Below are positions 1 to 7,186 of a stretch of 42,423 nt of DNA, piece after piece. Origin of the DNA: Specibacter cremeus (lineage in GTDB: Bacteria > Actinomycetota > Actinomycetes > Actinomycetales > Micrococcaceae); NCBI RefSeq assembly GCF_003946885.1, contig NZ_RWKQ01000003.1, positions 102,742-145,164 of the forward strand. Reading direction: 5' to 3'. Position numbers and translations under genes: made by a program. The notes below the pieces were generated by a model. The model was not told where the DNA came from. It was given only the letters and a program-made list of their open reading frames with translations, and did not search any database. The stretch's first letter is position 1. Each line of letters starts with the position of its first letter.

Positions 1-83
1 CCCACCTCGCCCACATCGCCGAGGGCATCGAGGACGCCGGCCACACCCGCCAGGAAGCCGCCACCGTCGTCGCCAGTCACTAA
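1..83 (+). CDS. C-terminal end of an unidentified protein (cut by window edge)
   Basis: A reading frame is open from the left edge (first full codon at base 3) and ends at TAA 81-83. The 26 visible residues begin HLAHIAEGIEDAG and end TVVASH. They are too few to assign a family. The gene lies 26 bp before a MetF-like gene on the same strand, so it is probably the upstream member of a folate one-carbon operon. A tetrahydrofolate-dependent methyltransferase of the GcvT/LigM type would fit that setting, but that is inference from neighbours only. Confidence 0.55.
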   Translation, partial: HLAHIAEGIEDAGHTRQEAATVVASH

Positions 84-109
84 CCGCCCGATACCCAAGA
101 GGACCAACG

Positions 110-943
110 ATGCTCCCCACACGCATAGAGATCATCCCTTCGGAGGGAATCGCCAAGAAGGTCCAGGCCGAAGTGCCCTTCACGACGACGCTGACCATCA
201 CGTGCCTTCCCCATCACGGCATTGCAAGGACCATGCGCACGGCCGTCCAGCTGACCCAGGCCGGCTACACCGTGGTTCCGCACGTCGCGGCCAAGGCCCT
301 CAGCAACCGCTCCCAGCTCTCCGGCATCCTCCGGGACTGCGCGGCGGCCGGCATCACTGAGGTCTTTGCCATCGGCGGCGACCCCCAGCAAGCTGCCGGC
401 CCGTATCACTCAAGCCTTCCGCTCCTGGAAGACATCGCCCAATACTCGGGCGGCACCATCACGGCAGGCCTCGCCGGATACCCCGAGGGCCACCCGTCAA
501 TCAACGAGCTCGACCTGCTGGATGCCCTGCTGGCCAAACAACACTTGGCCTCCCATATGGTCACGCAGATGTGCTTCTCCGCACCGCAGATCCTCGACTA
601 CGTGGGGCTCCTGCGCCGCGAAGGCGTGGACCTGCCGGTTTGGGCCGGAGTTGCCGGCACCGTCCCCAGAACCAAGCTGGTCTCCCTGGCCACCCAAATC
701 GGCGTCGGCGCCTCCCTGAAATTCCTCAGCCGCAAAGGCCCCCTGGCCCGTCGGCTGTTGATCGGAGGCCGGTACTCGCCCGAAAGCCTGGTTTCCGAAC
801 TCGCGGCGCACCCGAACAAGATCTCAGGCATCCATCTCTACAGCTTCAACAACCTGGAAACAGATCCTGGTGAACCAAACCGAATGTCAATCCCAGCGGC
901 CATAGAGCCCGTGTCATTTCGAGGAGCAGCACGTGAAAACTGA
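110..943 (+). CDS. Methylenetetrahydrofolate reductase family protein (MetF-like)
   Basis: This 277-residue protein is a FAD-dependent TIM-barrel enzyme of the 5,10-methylene-THF reductase family, which interconverts methylene-THF and methyl-THF in the cytoplasm. Landmarks in family order are VVPHVAAK (about 55-62), AIGGDPQ (about 86-92), AGYPEGHP (about 121-128), TQMCFS (about 151-156) and a C-terminal GIHLYSFN (about 243-250). They match the PH, GDP, YPE-HP, TQ-F and H-Y-N landmarks of MetF. It is slightly shorter than typical MetF (about 290-300). The 3' end overlaps the permease gene by 11 bp, so the two are translationally linked. A methyl-THF-oxidising role, recycling folate after a demethylation reaction, is possible given the upstream gene and the purU remnant, but a plain MetF role cannot be excluded. 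Confidence 0.85.
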   Translation: MLPTRIEIIPSEGIAKKVQAEVPFTTTLTITCLPHHGIARTMRTAVQLTQAGYTVVPHVAAKALSNRSQLSGILRDCAAAGITEVFAIGGDPQQAAGPYHSSLPLLEDIAQYSGGTITAGLAGYPEGHPSINELDLLDALLAKQHLASHMVTQMCFSAPQILDYVGLLRREGVDLPVWAGVAGTVPRTKLVSLATQIGVGASLKFLSRKGPLARRLLIGGRYSPESLVSELAAHPNKISGIHLYSFNNLETDPGEPNRMSIPAAIEPVSFRGAAREN

Positions 944-2384
944 AACTGTCAATGCGAAACAGGTGCCGCATCTTGAGCGTCAGCTCAGCAACCGGCACAT
1001 CCAGCTGATCGCGATCGGCGGCGCCATCGGCACCGGCCTGTTCATGGGCTCCGGCAAGACCATCTCGGTGGCGGGCCCCTCCGTCATCTTCGTCTACATG
1101 ATCATCGGCTTCATGCTGTTCTTCGTCATGCGGGCGATGGGCGAGTTGCTGCTCTCCAACCTGCACTACAAGTCCTTCAGCGACTTCGCCGGCGACCTCC
1201 TGGGCCCCTGGGCCGGCTTCTTCACCGGCTGGACCTACTGGTTCTGCTGGGTGATCACCGGAATCGCGGACGTCATCGCCATCGCCGGCTACGCCAACGA
1301 GCTCTGGCCGGGGCTCCCGCTGTGGGTCCCGGGCCTGGCCACCATCGCCATCCTGCTCCTGCTGAACCTCACCACGGTGAAGGCCTTCGGCGAGACCGAA
1401 TTCTGGTTCGCCCTCATCAAGATCATTGCCATCGCGGCCCTGATCATTGTCGGCCTGTTCATGATCTTCAGCGGCTTCCACTCGGACGCCGGACCGGCCA
1501 GCTTCACCAACCTGTGGAGCCACGGCGGCTTCTTCCCCAAGGAGTTCATGGGCTTCGTGGCCGGCTTCCAGATCGCGGTGTTCGCCTTCGTCGGCATCGA
1601 ACTGGTGGGCACCACGGCGGCGGAAGCCAAGGACCCGGAGAAGAACCTGCCCAAAGCCATCAACTCCATCCCGGTCCGTGTGCTGCTCTTCTACGTGGGC
1701 GCCCTCATCATCCTCATGTCCGTCACGCCGTGGACCGAGTTCAGGGCGGGGCACAGCCCGTTCATCGCCATGTTCTCCCTGGCCGGCCTGGGCATCGCGG
1801 CCACCGTGGTCAACCTCGTGGTGCTGACCAGCGCCATGTCCAGCGCCAACTCGGGCATCTACTCCACCTCACGCATGGTCTATGGCCTGGCCCAAGAGGG
1901 CGACGCCCCCGCGCTGTTCAGCCGCCTGTCCAGCCGCAAGGTGCCCAGCAACGCCCTCTTCCTCTCCTGCGTGCTGCTGCTCTCCGGCGTCGTGCTCATG
2001 TACGCGGGCAAGGACATTGGCAAGGCCTTCGACATGGTGACCACCGTATCCGCGGTCTGCTTCATGTTTGTCTGGTCCATCATCCTGGCCAGCTACCTGG
2101 CCTTCCGCAGGCGCCGCGCGCACCTGCACTCCGCGTCCAAGTTCAAGATGCCCGGCGGCATCCCCATGGTGTGGGCGGTCTTCGCGTTCTTCGCCTTCGT
2201 GCTCTGGGCACTGACCACCCAGCCGGACACGCTCATGGCCCTGCTGGTCACCCCGGTCTGGTTCATCATGCTCGGCATCGCTTGGTTCTTCCTACGCCGC
2301 CGTCCGGCCCACCTGGCACGCTACGCGACGTTCCAGACCGAACTCGCCCAGGACATGCAAGGGTCAGCCACCCAGCGCCCCTGA
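933..2384 (+). CDS. cycA: D-serine/D-alanine/glycine permease, CycA type (APC superfamily)
   Basis: A 483-residue, roughly 12-TM amino acid:proton symporter of the inner membrane. The N-terminus (LSNRHIQLIAIGGAIGTGLF, then GSGKTISVAGPS) and later blocks (GPWAGFFTGWTYWFCW, FAFVGIELVGTTAAEAKDPE, LTSAMSSANSGIYSTSRM) match, as I recall it, nearly residue for residue the E. coli CycA transporter. Start: GTG at 933, inside the end of the MetF-like gene, with a GAGGAG ribosome site at 921-926 six bases upstream. Linkage to a folate reductase and a purU remnant suggests import of glycine or serine as one-carbon donors, which is inference. The family call is secure; the exact substrate preference is not. 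Confidence 0.92.
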   Translation: MKTETVNAKQVPHLERQLSNRHIQLIAIGGAIGTGLFMGSGKTISVAGPSVIFVYMIIGFMLFFVMRAMGELLLSNLHYKSFSDFAGDLLGPWAGFFTGWTYWFCWVITGIADVIAIAGYANELWPGLPLWVPGLATIAILLLLNLTTVKAFGETEFWFALIKIIAIAALIIVGLFMIFSGFHSDAGPASFTNLWSHGGFFPKEFMGFVAGFQIAVFAFVGIELVGTTAAEAKDPEKNLPKAINSIPVRVLLFYVGALIILMSVTPWTEFRAGHSPFIAMFSLAGLGIAATVVNLVVLTSAMSSANSGIYSTSRMVYGLAQEGDAPALFSRLSSRKVPSNALFLSCVLLLSGVVLMYAGKDIGKAFDMVTTVSAVCFMFVWSIILASYLAFRRRRAHLHSASKFKMPGGIPMVWAVFAFFAFVLWALTTQPDTLMALLVTPVWFIMLGIAWFFLRRRPAHLARYATFQTELAQDMQGSATQRP

Positions 2385-2440
2385 CCGCGGGTCTGCGCGC
2401 CCGCATCAACTGGATTTTCATACCGGCGGAACATACCGCC

Positions 2441-2779
2441 ATGGCCGAGCATGTGCTGACGCTGGACTGCGCCGCGTCGCCCGGCACAGTACGGGGGACC
2501 AGCGCCGCGACTTCACACCCCTGGCGGACAAATGGGCGATGAGCTGGCAGCTGGAGCCGCACGGGCGCAAACGCCGCGTCCTGGTCATGGTGTCCAAGAT
2601 GGGCCACTGCCTCAACGACCTGCTGTTCAGGGCACGCACCGGAGATCTTCCGATCGAGATCGTGGCCGTGGTGTCCAATCACCGTGACCAGGAGGACCTG
2701 GTGCAGTGGCATGGCATCCCGTTCTTCCACCTGCCGGTCATGCGAGACGGCAACCCGGCGGCCGAAGCCCGGCGGCAAA
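2441..2779 (+). pseudogene. Decayed formyltetrahydrofolate deformylase gene (purU remnant)
   Basis: Two pieces of PurU survive in different frames. The N-terminal ACT-domain start MAEHVLTLDCAASPGTV reads from ATG 2441. It runs into a frame change and an apparent internal deletion of about 50 codons. The hydrolase-domain start then reads in another frame (FTPLADKWAMSWQLE, then KRRVLVMVSKMGHCLNDLLFR, LPIEIVAVVSNH, GIPFFHLPV) up to about 2779. Everything after that, including the catalytic C-terminal half, is missing, and the 78-bp dispersed repeat follows at 2831. Intact PurU is about 280-290 residues. The gene sits 56 bp after cycA in the same direction. PurU releases formate from 10-formyl-THF, so its loss changes the output of this one-carbon cluster. 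Confidence 0.85.
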
Positions 2780-2830
2780 CCAAACAGGAGCGCCCGCCGA
2801 ACCCCGAACGGGATTCGACGGGCGCCGGGC

Positions 2831-2908
2831 CTCACTCCCCAGCCGCTCCCATTGCTCGCAAGCTCGCAACGGGCCCCTCGCGGCCGTGGGCCCAAGCTCG
2901 ACCACCGG
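2831..2908 (-). repeat. 78-bp dispersed repeat, copy 1 (inverted relative to copy 2 at 19516)
   Basis: Read on the minus strand this begins CCGGTGGTCGAGCTTGGGCC and contains the direct pair GCGAGC-TT-GCGAGC. It aligns over its whole length with 19514-19591 on the plus strand, with only scattered substitutions. Its first bases are the GGTGGTCGAGC core shared with the FRQAQSP-type repeats elsewhere in the window. It lies immediately after the gatB stop codon and after the truncated end of the purU remnant. It may have taken part in the rearrangement that removed the purU 3' half, or it may act as a transcript end for gatCAB. Confidence 0.8.
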
Positions 2909-2915
2909 AGCGGAG

Positions 2916-4424
2916 CTACCCCTCGACGCCGAGCGTCTTGAGGATCAGTTCGCGTACGCGGCCGGGGTCGGCCTGGCCCTTCGTGACCTTCATGACCCCG
3001 CCGACGATCGCGCCGATGGCCTGGAGCTTGCCGCCGCGGATCTTCTCAGCCACGTCCGGCTGGGCGGCCAGGGCCGTGTCGATCGCGGCCTGCAGCGCGC
3101 CGTCGTCGGACACGACGGCCAGGCCGCGCGCATCGACGACCTCGGCCGGGCCGCCCTCGCCGGCGAGCACGCCGTCGAGCACCTCGCGGGCCAGTTTGTC
3201 GTTGATCGCCCCGGAGGCGATGAGCCTGTCGAGTTCGACGACGACGGCGGGCGTGACACCCAGCGCGGCGGGGTCGACGTCGGCCAGCTTGGCGCGGCGG
3301 GCGATCTCGCCCATCCACCACTTGCGGGCGACGGCGGGGGTGGCACCCGCGGCGACGGTCTCCTCGATCTCGCCCATGACGCCGGCGTTGACGACGTCGC
3401 GGAACTCCAGGTCCGTGTAACCCCAGTCGGCCTGCAGGCGCTTGCGGCGCTCGGCCGGCGGCTCGGGCAGGCGGGCGCGCAGCTCCTCGACCCATTCGGG
3501 GGTGGAGACGATCGGCACCAGGTCCGGTTCCGGGAAGTAGCGGTAGTCGTCGGCGTCGGACTTGGGCCGCCCGGACGTCGTGGACTTCGTGTCCTCGTGC
3601 CAGTGCCGCGTCTCCTGCACCACCGACTCGCCCGCGTCCAAAATGGCGGCGTGGCGCTGGATCTCGAACCGGACGGCGTGCTCGATGGCGCGCAGCGAGT
3701 TCACGTTCTTGGTCTCAGAACGCAAGCCGAACTTTTCCCGCCCGTACGGGCGCAGCGAGACGTTGGCGTCGCAGCGGACGTTGCCGCGCTCCATGCGGGC
3801 CTCGGAAACACCCAGGTTCTTCACGATCTCGCGGACCGCGGCCACATACGCCTTGGCCAGCTCGGGGGCGCGCGAGCCGGCACCCTCGATCGGCTTGGTG
3901 ACGATCTCCACGAGTGGCACGCCGGCCCGGTTGTAGTCGACCAGGGAGAAGTCGGCGCCCTGGATGCGCCCGGCCGCGCCGCCCATGTGGGTCAGCTTGC
4001 CGGCGTCCTCCTCCATGTGGGCGCGCTCGATCTCCACACGGAACACCGTCCCGTCCTCCAGTTCCACGTCGAGGTACCCGTCGTACGCGATCGGGTCCTC
4101 GTACTGGGACGTCTGGAAGTTCTTCGGCGTGTCCGGGTAGAAGTACTGCTTGCGCGCGAACGTGCAGTGCTCGGCGATCTTGCAGTTCAGCGCCAGCCCG
4201 ATCAGGATCGACGACTCGACGGCCTTGCGGTTCACCACGGGCAGCACGCCGGGCAGGCCCAGGTCCACTTCGTTGACGTTCGTGTTCGGCTCGTCGCCGA
4301 ACACGTTCGGGGCGGAGGAGAACATCTTGGTGGCGGTGTTCAGCTCCACGTGGACCTCGAAGCCGAGGACCGGGTCGTACTTGGCCATGGCCTCGTCGAA
4401 GCCCAGGATCGTGTCACCGCTCAT
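2916..4424 (-). CDS. gatB: Asp-tRNA(Asn)/Glu-tRNA(Gln) amidotransferase subunit B
   Basis: The 502-residue GatB subunit binds and phosphorylates the misacylated tRNA and receives ammonia from GatA. Visible landmarks are YDPVLGFEVHVELNT near residue 16, GLPGVLPVVN, the metal-site region ARKQYFYPDTPKNFQ, GRPKSDADDYRYFPEPDLVP in the middle, and a helical/tail domain rich in K and L at the C-terminus (VMKVTKGQADPG). An upstream in-frame extension to 4541 is rejected because ATG 4424 has a perfect AAGGAGG site (4438-4432) and overlaps the gatA stop by one base. It ends at TAG 2918-2916. It forms an operon with gatC and gatA. The ribosome site lies just past the repeat that encodes the gatA tail. 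Confidence 0.97.
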   Translation of the reverse strand: MSGDTILGFDEAMAKYDPVLGFEVHVELNTATKMFSSAPNVFGDEPNTNVNEVDLGLPGVLPVVNRKAVESSILIGLALNCKIAEHCTFARKQYFYPDTPKNFQTSQYEDPIAYDGYLDVELEDGTVFRVEIERAHMEEDAGKLTHMGGAAGRIQGADFSLVDYNRAGVPLVEIVTKPIEGAGSRAPELAKAYVAAVREIVKNLGVSEARMERGNVRCDANVSLRPYGREKFGLRSETKNVNSLRAIEHAVRFEIQRHAAILDAGESVVQETRHWHEDTKSTTSGRPKSDADDYRYFPEPDLVPIVSTPEWVEELRARLPEPPAERRKRLQADWGYTDLEFRDVVNAGVMGEIEETVAAGATPAVARKWWMGEIARRAKLADVDPAALGVTPAVVVELDRLIASGAINDKLAREVLDGVLAGEGGPAEVVDARGLAVVSDDGALQAAIDTALAAQPDVAEKIRGGKLQAIGAIVGGVMKVTKGQADPGRVRELILKTLGVEG

Positions 4425-6010
4425 CAGTTTGCCTCCTTGGTTGCAAGGGTCTCGACAGGCTCGACCAACGGTGATTGAGCTTGTCGAAATCCGACAGGCT
4501 CGACCAACGACGGCGCCTTGTCCAGCAGGGGTCCGCCCCACCGGTCCTCGAGCAGGGATTCGAGCACGGCGCCCACGCGGTACAGGCGGGCGTCCTCGCG
4601 GGCCGGGGCCAGCAGCTGGATGCCGACGGGCAGCCCGTCCTCGTCGGCCAAGCCGCCGGGCAGGGTCAGCCCGGGCACGCCGGCCAGGTTCGCCGGGATG
4701 GTGGCCACGTCGTTGAGGTACATGGCCAGCGGGTCGTTGAGCTTCTCGCCCAGCTTGAACGCCGTGGTGGGCGCCGTCGGGGAGATCAGCACGTCGACCT
4801 GGCCGAAGGCGGCGGCGAAGTCGCGCTGGATCAGCGTGCGCACCTTCTGCGCGGAGCCGTAGTAGGCGTCGTAGTAGCCGGCGGACAGCGCGTACGTGCC
4901 CAGGATGATGCGGCGCTTGACCTCGGCGCCGAACCCGGCGGCACGCGTGGCGGCCATGACCCGCTCAATGGTGACGGGTCCGTCGTCGGGCATCTTGCGC
5001 AGGCCGAAGCGGACGCCGTCGAACTTGGCCAGGTTGGAGGAGGCCTCGGACGGCATGATCAGGTAGTAGGCGCCCAGCGCGTAGCCGAAGTTCGGGCAGG
5101 AGACCTCGACGATCGTGGCTCCCGCCGCGCGCAGCAGGTCCAGCGACTCGTTGAACCGGTTCTCGACGCCGGCCTGGTAGCCCTCGCCGTGCAGTTCCTT
5201 GATGATGCCGATCCGCAGGCCCGCCACGTTGCCCACGCGGGCGGCCGCGGCCAGGCCGGTGGACGGGTCGGTCAGCGACGTGGAGTCGAACGGGTCGTGC
5301 CCGCCGATGACCTCCTGCAGCAGGGCGGAGTCGAGCACGGTCCGCGAGACCGGGCCGATCTGGTCCAGCGAGGACGCCATGGCGATGGCGCCGTACCGGG
5401 AGACGGCGCCGTAGGTGGGCTTGACGCCGACGGTGCCGGTGACGGCGCCGGGCTGGCGGATCGAGCCACCCGTGTCCGTGCCCAGGGCCAGGGGCGCCTC
5501 GAACGCGGCCACGGCGGCCGCGGAACCGCCGCCGGAACCGCCGGGGATGCGGTCCAGGTCCCACGGGTTGCGGGTGGGGCCGTAGGCGGAGTGCTCCGTG
5601 GAGGAGCCCATGGCAAATTCGTCCAGGTTCGTCTTGCCGAGGATCGGCATGCGGGCGGCGCGCAGCTTCTTCACGACGGTGGCGTCGTAGGGGCTCATCC
5701 AGCCCTCGAGGATCTTCGAGCCGGCCGTGGTCGGCTGGCCGATCGTGACGATCAGGTCCTTGACGGCGATCGGGACGCCGGCCAGTTCGTGCAGCGCCTC
5801 CCCGGCGGCGCGGCGGGCGTCGACCTCGGCGGCCACGGCCAGTGCCTCATCGGTGTTGACATGTAGGAAGGCGTTGATGCCGCGCTCCCCGCCGTCAACC
5901 TCGGCGATGCGGTCCAGGTGCGCCTGGACGACCTCGACGGCGGTGACGTCCCGGGCGGCCAGCTTGGCGGCGAGATCGGCGGCGCTGGAGCGGATCAGTT
6001 CGTCGGTCAT
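4424..6010 (-). CDS. gatA: Asp-tRNA(Asn)/Glu-tRNA(Gln) amidotransferase subunit A
   Basis: The 528-residue glutaminase/amidase subunit hydrolyses glutamine and passes ammonia to GatB. The amidase-signature triad is visible as Lys84 (AVKDL), cis-Ser159 (PGGSGGGS) and Ser183 (DTGGSIRQP). Start ATG 6010 follows the gatC stop by two bases and has an AGGAGG site inside the gatC end. Oddity: residues about 501-521 ([21 protein letters not shown]) are encoded by a dispersed intergenic-type repeat at 4449-4512, so the native C-terminus has been replaced or extended by repeat-derived sequence. The catalytic core is intact, so activity is expected to be kept, although the tail is next to the region that packs against GatB/GatC. 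Confidence 0.97.
   Translation of the reverse strand: MTDELIRSSAADLAAKLAARDVTAVEVVQAHLDRIAEVDGGERGINAFLHVNTDEALAVAAEVDARRAAGEALHELAGVPIAVKDLIVTIGQPTTAGSKILEGWMSPYDATVVKKLRAARMPILGKTNLDEFAMGSSTEHSAYGPTRNPWDLDRIPGGSGGGSAAAVAAFEAPLALGTDTGGSIRQPGAVTGTVGVKPTYGAVSRYGAIAMASSLDQIGPVSRTVLDSALLQEVIGGHDPFDSTSLTDPSTGLAAAARVGNVAGLRIGIIKELHGEGYQAGVENRFNESLDLLRAAGATIVEVSCPNFGYALGAYYLIMPSEASSNLAKFDGVRFGLRKMPDDGPVTIERVMAATRAAGFGAEVKRRIILGTYALSAGYYDAYYGSAQKVRTLIQRDFAAAFGQVDVLISPTAPTTAFKLGEKLNDPLAMYLNDVATIPANLAGVPGLTLPGGLADEDGLPVGIQLLAPAREDARLYRVGAVLESLLEDRWGGPLLDKAPSLVEPVGFRQAQSPLVEPVETLATKEAN
4449..4512. repeat. [13 protein letters not shown] dispersed repeat inside the gatA 3' end
   Basis: The core TCTCGACAGGCTCGACCAACG is followed by GGTGATTGAGCTTGTCGAAA and a second CGACAGGCTCGACCAACG. 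It has the same inverted-repeat make-up (GGTGATTGAGC / TTTCGACAGGCTCAATCACC) as the copies at 7029, 19436 and 23646. It is read in frame as the last part of GatA and ends about 10 bases before the gatB Shine-Dalgarno sequence. Confidence 0.85.
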
Positions 6011-6012
6011 GG

Positions 6013-6309
6013 TCAGTCCTCCTCCAGGATCGCGGGAACCTTGAAGCGGCCGTCCTCGGTGTCCGGGGCACCCGAGAGCGCCTGCTCGGCGGTCAGCACG
6101 TGGCCCACGACGTCGTCGCGCATCACATTCGCGAGCGGAATCGGATGCGAGGTCGCGGGAACGTCGGCCCCGGCGGCCTCGCTGACGCTCTTGACGGAAT
6201 CGACGATGACGGCCAGCTCCCCGGCCATCTTGTCGAGTTCGGCGTCACTCATCTCAATGTGAGCCAGTTGCGCCAGATGCGCCACGTCGTCACGGTTGAT
6301 CGCAGCCAT
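6013..6309 (-). CDS. gatC: Asp-tRNA(Asn)/Glu-tRNA(Gln) amidotransferase subunit C
   Basis: The 98-residue small subunit wraps around GatA and stabilises the GatA-GatB pair. It opens [20 protein letters not shown], has the typical heptad-like helix [18 protein letters not shown], then P-rich loops ([15 protein letters not shown]) and ends VPAILEED. Start ATG 6309 was chosen over an upstream in-frame extension because a GGGGAG ribosome site lies just before it and the family begins here. It is the first gene of gatC-gatA-gatB. It follows the GNAT gene by 41 bp with no obvious terminator between them, so read-through is possible. Confidence 0.96.
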   Translation of the reverse strand: MAAINRDDVAHLAQLAHIEMSDAELDKMAGELAVIVDSVKSVSEAAGADVPATSHPIPLANVMRDDVVGHVLTAEQALSGAPDTEDGRFKVPAILEED

Positions 6310-6350
6310 GGATCTCCCCTGCGTAAAAGAAAAATTGTGTCGCCACCAGC

Positions 6351-6890
6351 TTATCGGTCTTGGCCCGCCGGCCGGGCACGGGGTGGCTGGACGGCCATCC
6401 GGTACACGCGCAGCATGGCTCCTGTTTCCGGGATCGGCCAGTCGCGCTCCGGGACGCGGCTGAAGCCCAGCTTGCGGTACAGCGCGTGCGCGCCGTGCCA
6501 TTCGTCGCCCGTGGTGAGTGAGACGGCGTCGATCCCGGCCATGCCCCGCGCCCGGTCCAGGATCGCCTCGACCATGGCCCGGCCGGCGCCGCTGCGCTGG
6601 ACCGCGGGGTCGACGACGAGCAGCCGGAACTCCAGTTCACCGGCGTCGGCGATGTCGGCCCATTCGTCCCCGGCCACGGCGAGCGTCACGGAGCCGATCA
6701 CCGCCCCATCGCGTTCGGCCACGAGGATGGGGGCCACGGCGGCACGCTCGGCGACCTGCAGGATCTTGCGCACGTACGGGTGTTCGGCGCTGTCGAAATA
6801 GCCGGCCCGCAGATACGCGTCCGCCGTGATGCGGGCAATGGCGTCGAAATCGGCGGCGGTGGCGGGGCGGACGGTGACGTCGCGGCTCAT
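6351..6890 (-). CDS. GNAT-family N-acetyltransferase
   Basis: This 179-residue single-domain GNAT protein transfers an acetyl group from acetyl-CoA to an amine; the acceptor is unknown. It begins SRDVTVRPATAADFDAI (beta1/alpha1). It has ELEFRLLVVDPAVQRSGAGRAM, whose Q-R-x-G-A-G/R turn is the acetyl-CoA pyrophosphate loop (about residues 93-98), and ends with the substrate-strand region ALYRKLGFSRVPERDW. The start at 6890 begins MSRDV; an AGGAG lies about 11 bases upstream, and an alternative start at 6950 adds 20 residues lacking family similarity. It precedes gatC in the same direction. No regulation is visible except the repeat array just upstream. Confidence 0.85.
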   Translation of the reverse strand: MSRDVTVRPATAADFDAIARITADAYLRAGYFDSAEHPYVRKILQVAERAAVAPILVAERDGAVIGSVTLAVAGDEWADIADAGELEFRLLVVDPAVQRSGAGRAMVEAILDRARGMAGIDAVSLTTGDEWHGAHALYRKLGFSRVPERDWPIPETGAMLRVYRMAVQPPRARPAGQDR

Positions 6891-7028
6891 GGCGGGGGTT
6901 GCTCCTGTAGGTTGCGGCCGGTTTTCAACGGCGGGGTACGACGGCGGCACGCGCCCTCATATTCTCCCGCGCCGGAGTGCCGCGCGGGTGCCCGCAAGCC
7001 CCCGTTGTCCCGAACATCACACTCCCCC

Positions 7029-7186
7029 GGTGGTCGAGCCCGCCGAGACCCGGTGGTCGGTGATTTCGACAGGCTCAATCACCGGTGGTCGAGCTCGTCG
7101 AGACCCGGTGGTCGGTGATTTCGACAGGCTCAATCACCGGTGGTCGAGCTCGTCGAGACCGGGGATTTCGACAAGCTCAATCACCG
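7029..7186. repeat. Three-unit tandem array (55-bp period) of the dispersed palindromic repeat
   Basis: GGTGGTCGAG recurs at 7029, 7084 and 7139. The first two units are almost identical: GGTGGTCGAGC, then C/T-variant CGTCGAGACC, CGGTGGTCGGTGATTTCGAC and AGGCTCAATCACC. The third is about 8 bases shorter and carries ACAAGCTC in place of ACAGGCTC. The array fills the space between the GNAT gene and the CoA-transferase gene. Its last unit contains the TGA stop (7179-7177) and final residues of the CoA-transferase frame. Confidence 0.9.

Noticed and set aside
1322-2542. 406-codon frame overlapping cycA on the same strand
   Set aside because: An alternate frame of cycA; its only real content is the N-terminal PurU fragment at its end, which is listed as the pseudogene.
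2706-4478. 590-codon plus-strand open frame opposite gatB
   Set aside because: An antisense shadow of gatB; no recognisable domain and no ribosome site.
7029-7186. CRISPR-like array
   Set aside because: Only three units, no unique spacers, units abut directly and belong to a dispersed palindromic repeat; no cas genes are present.
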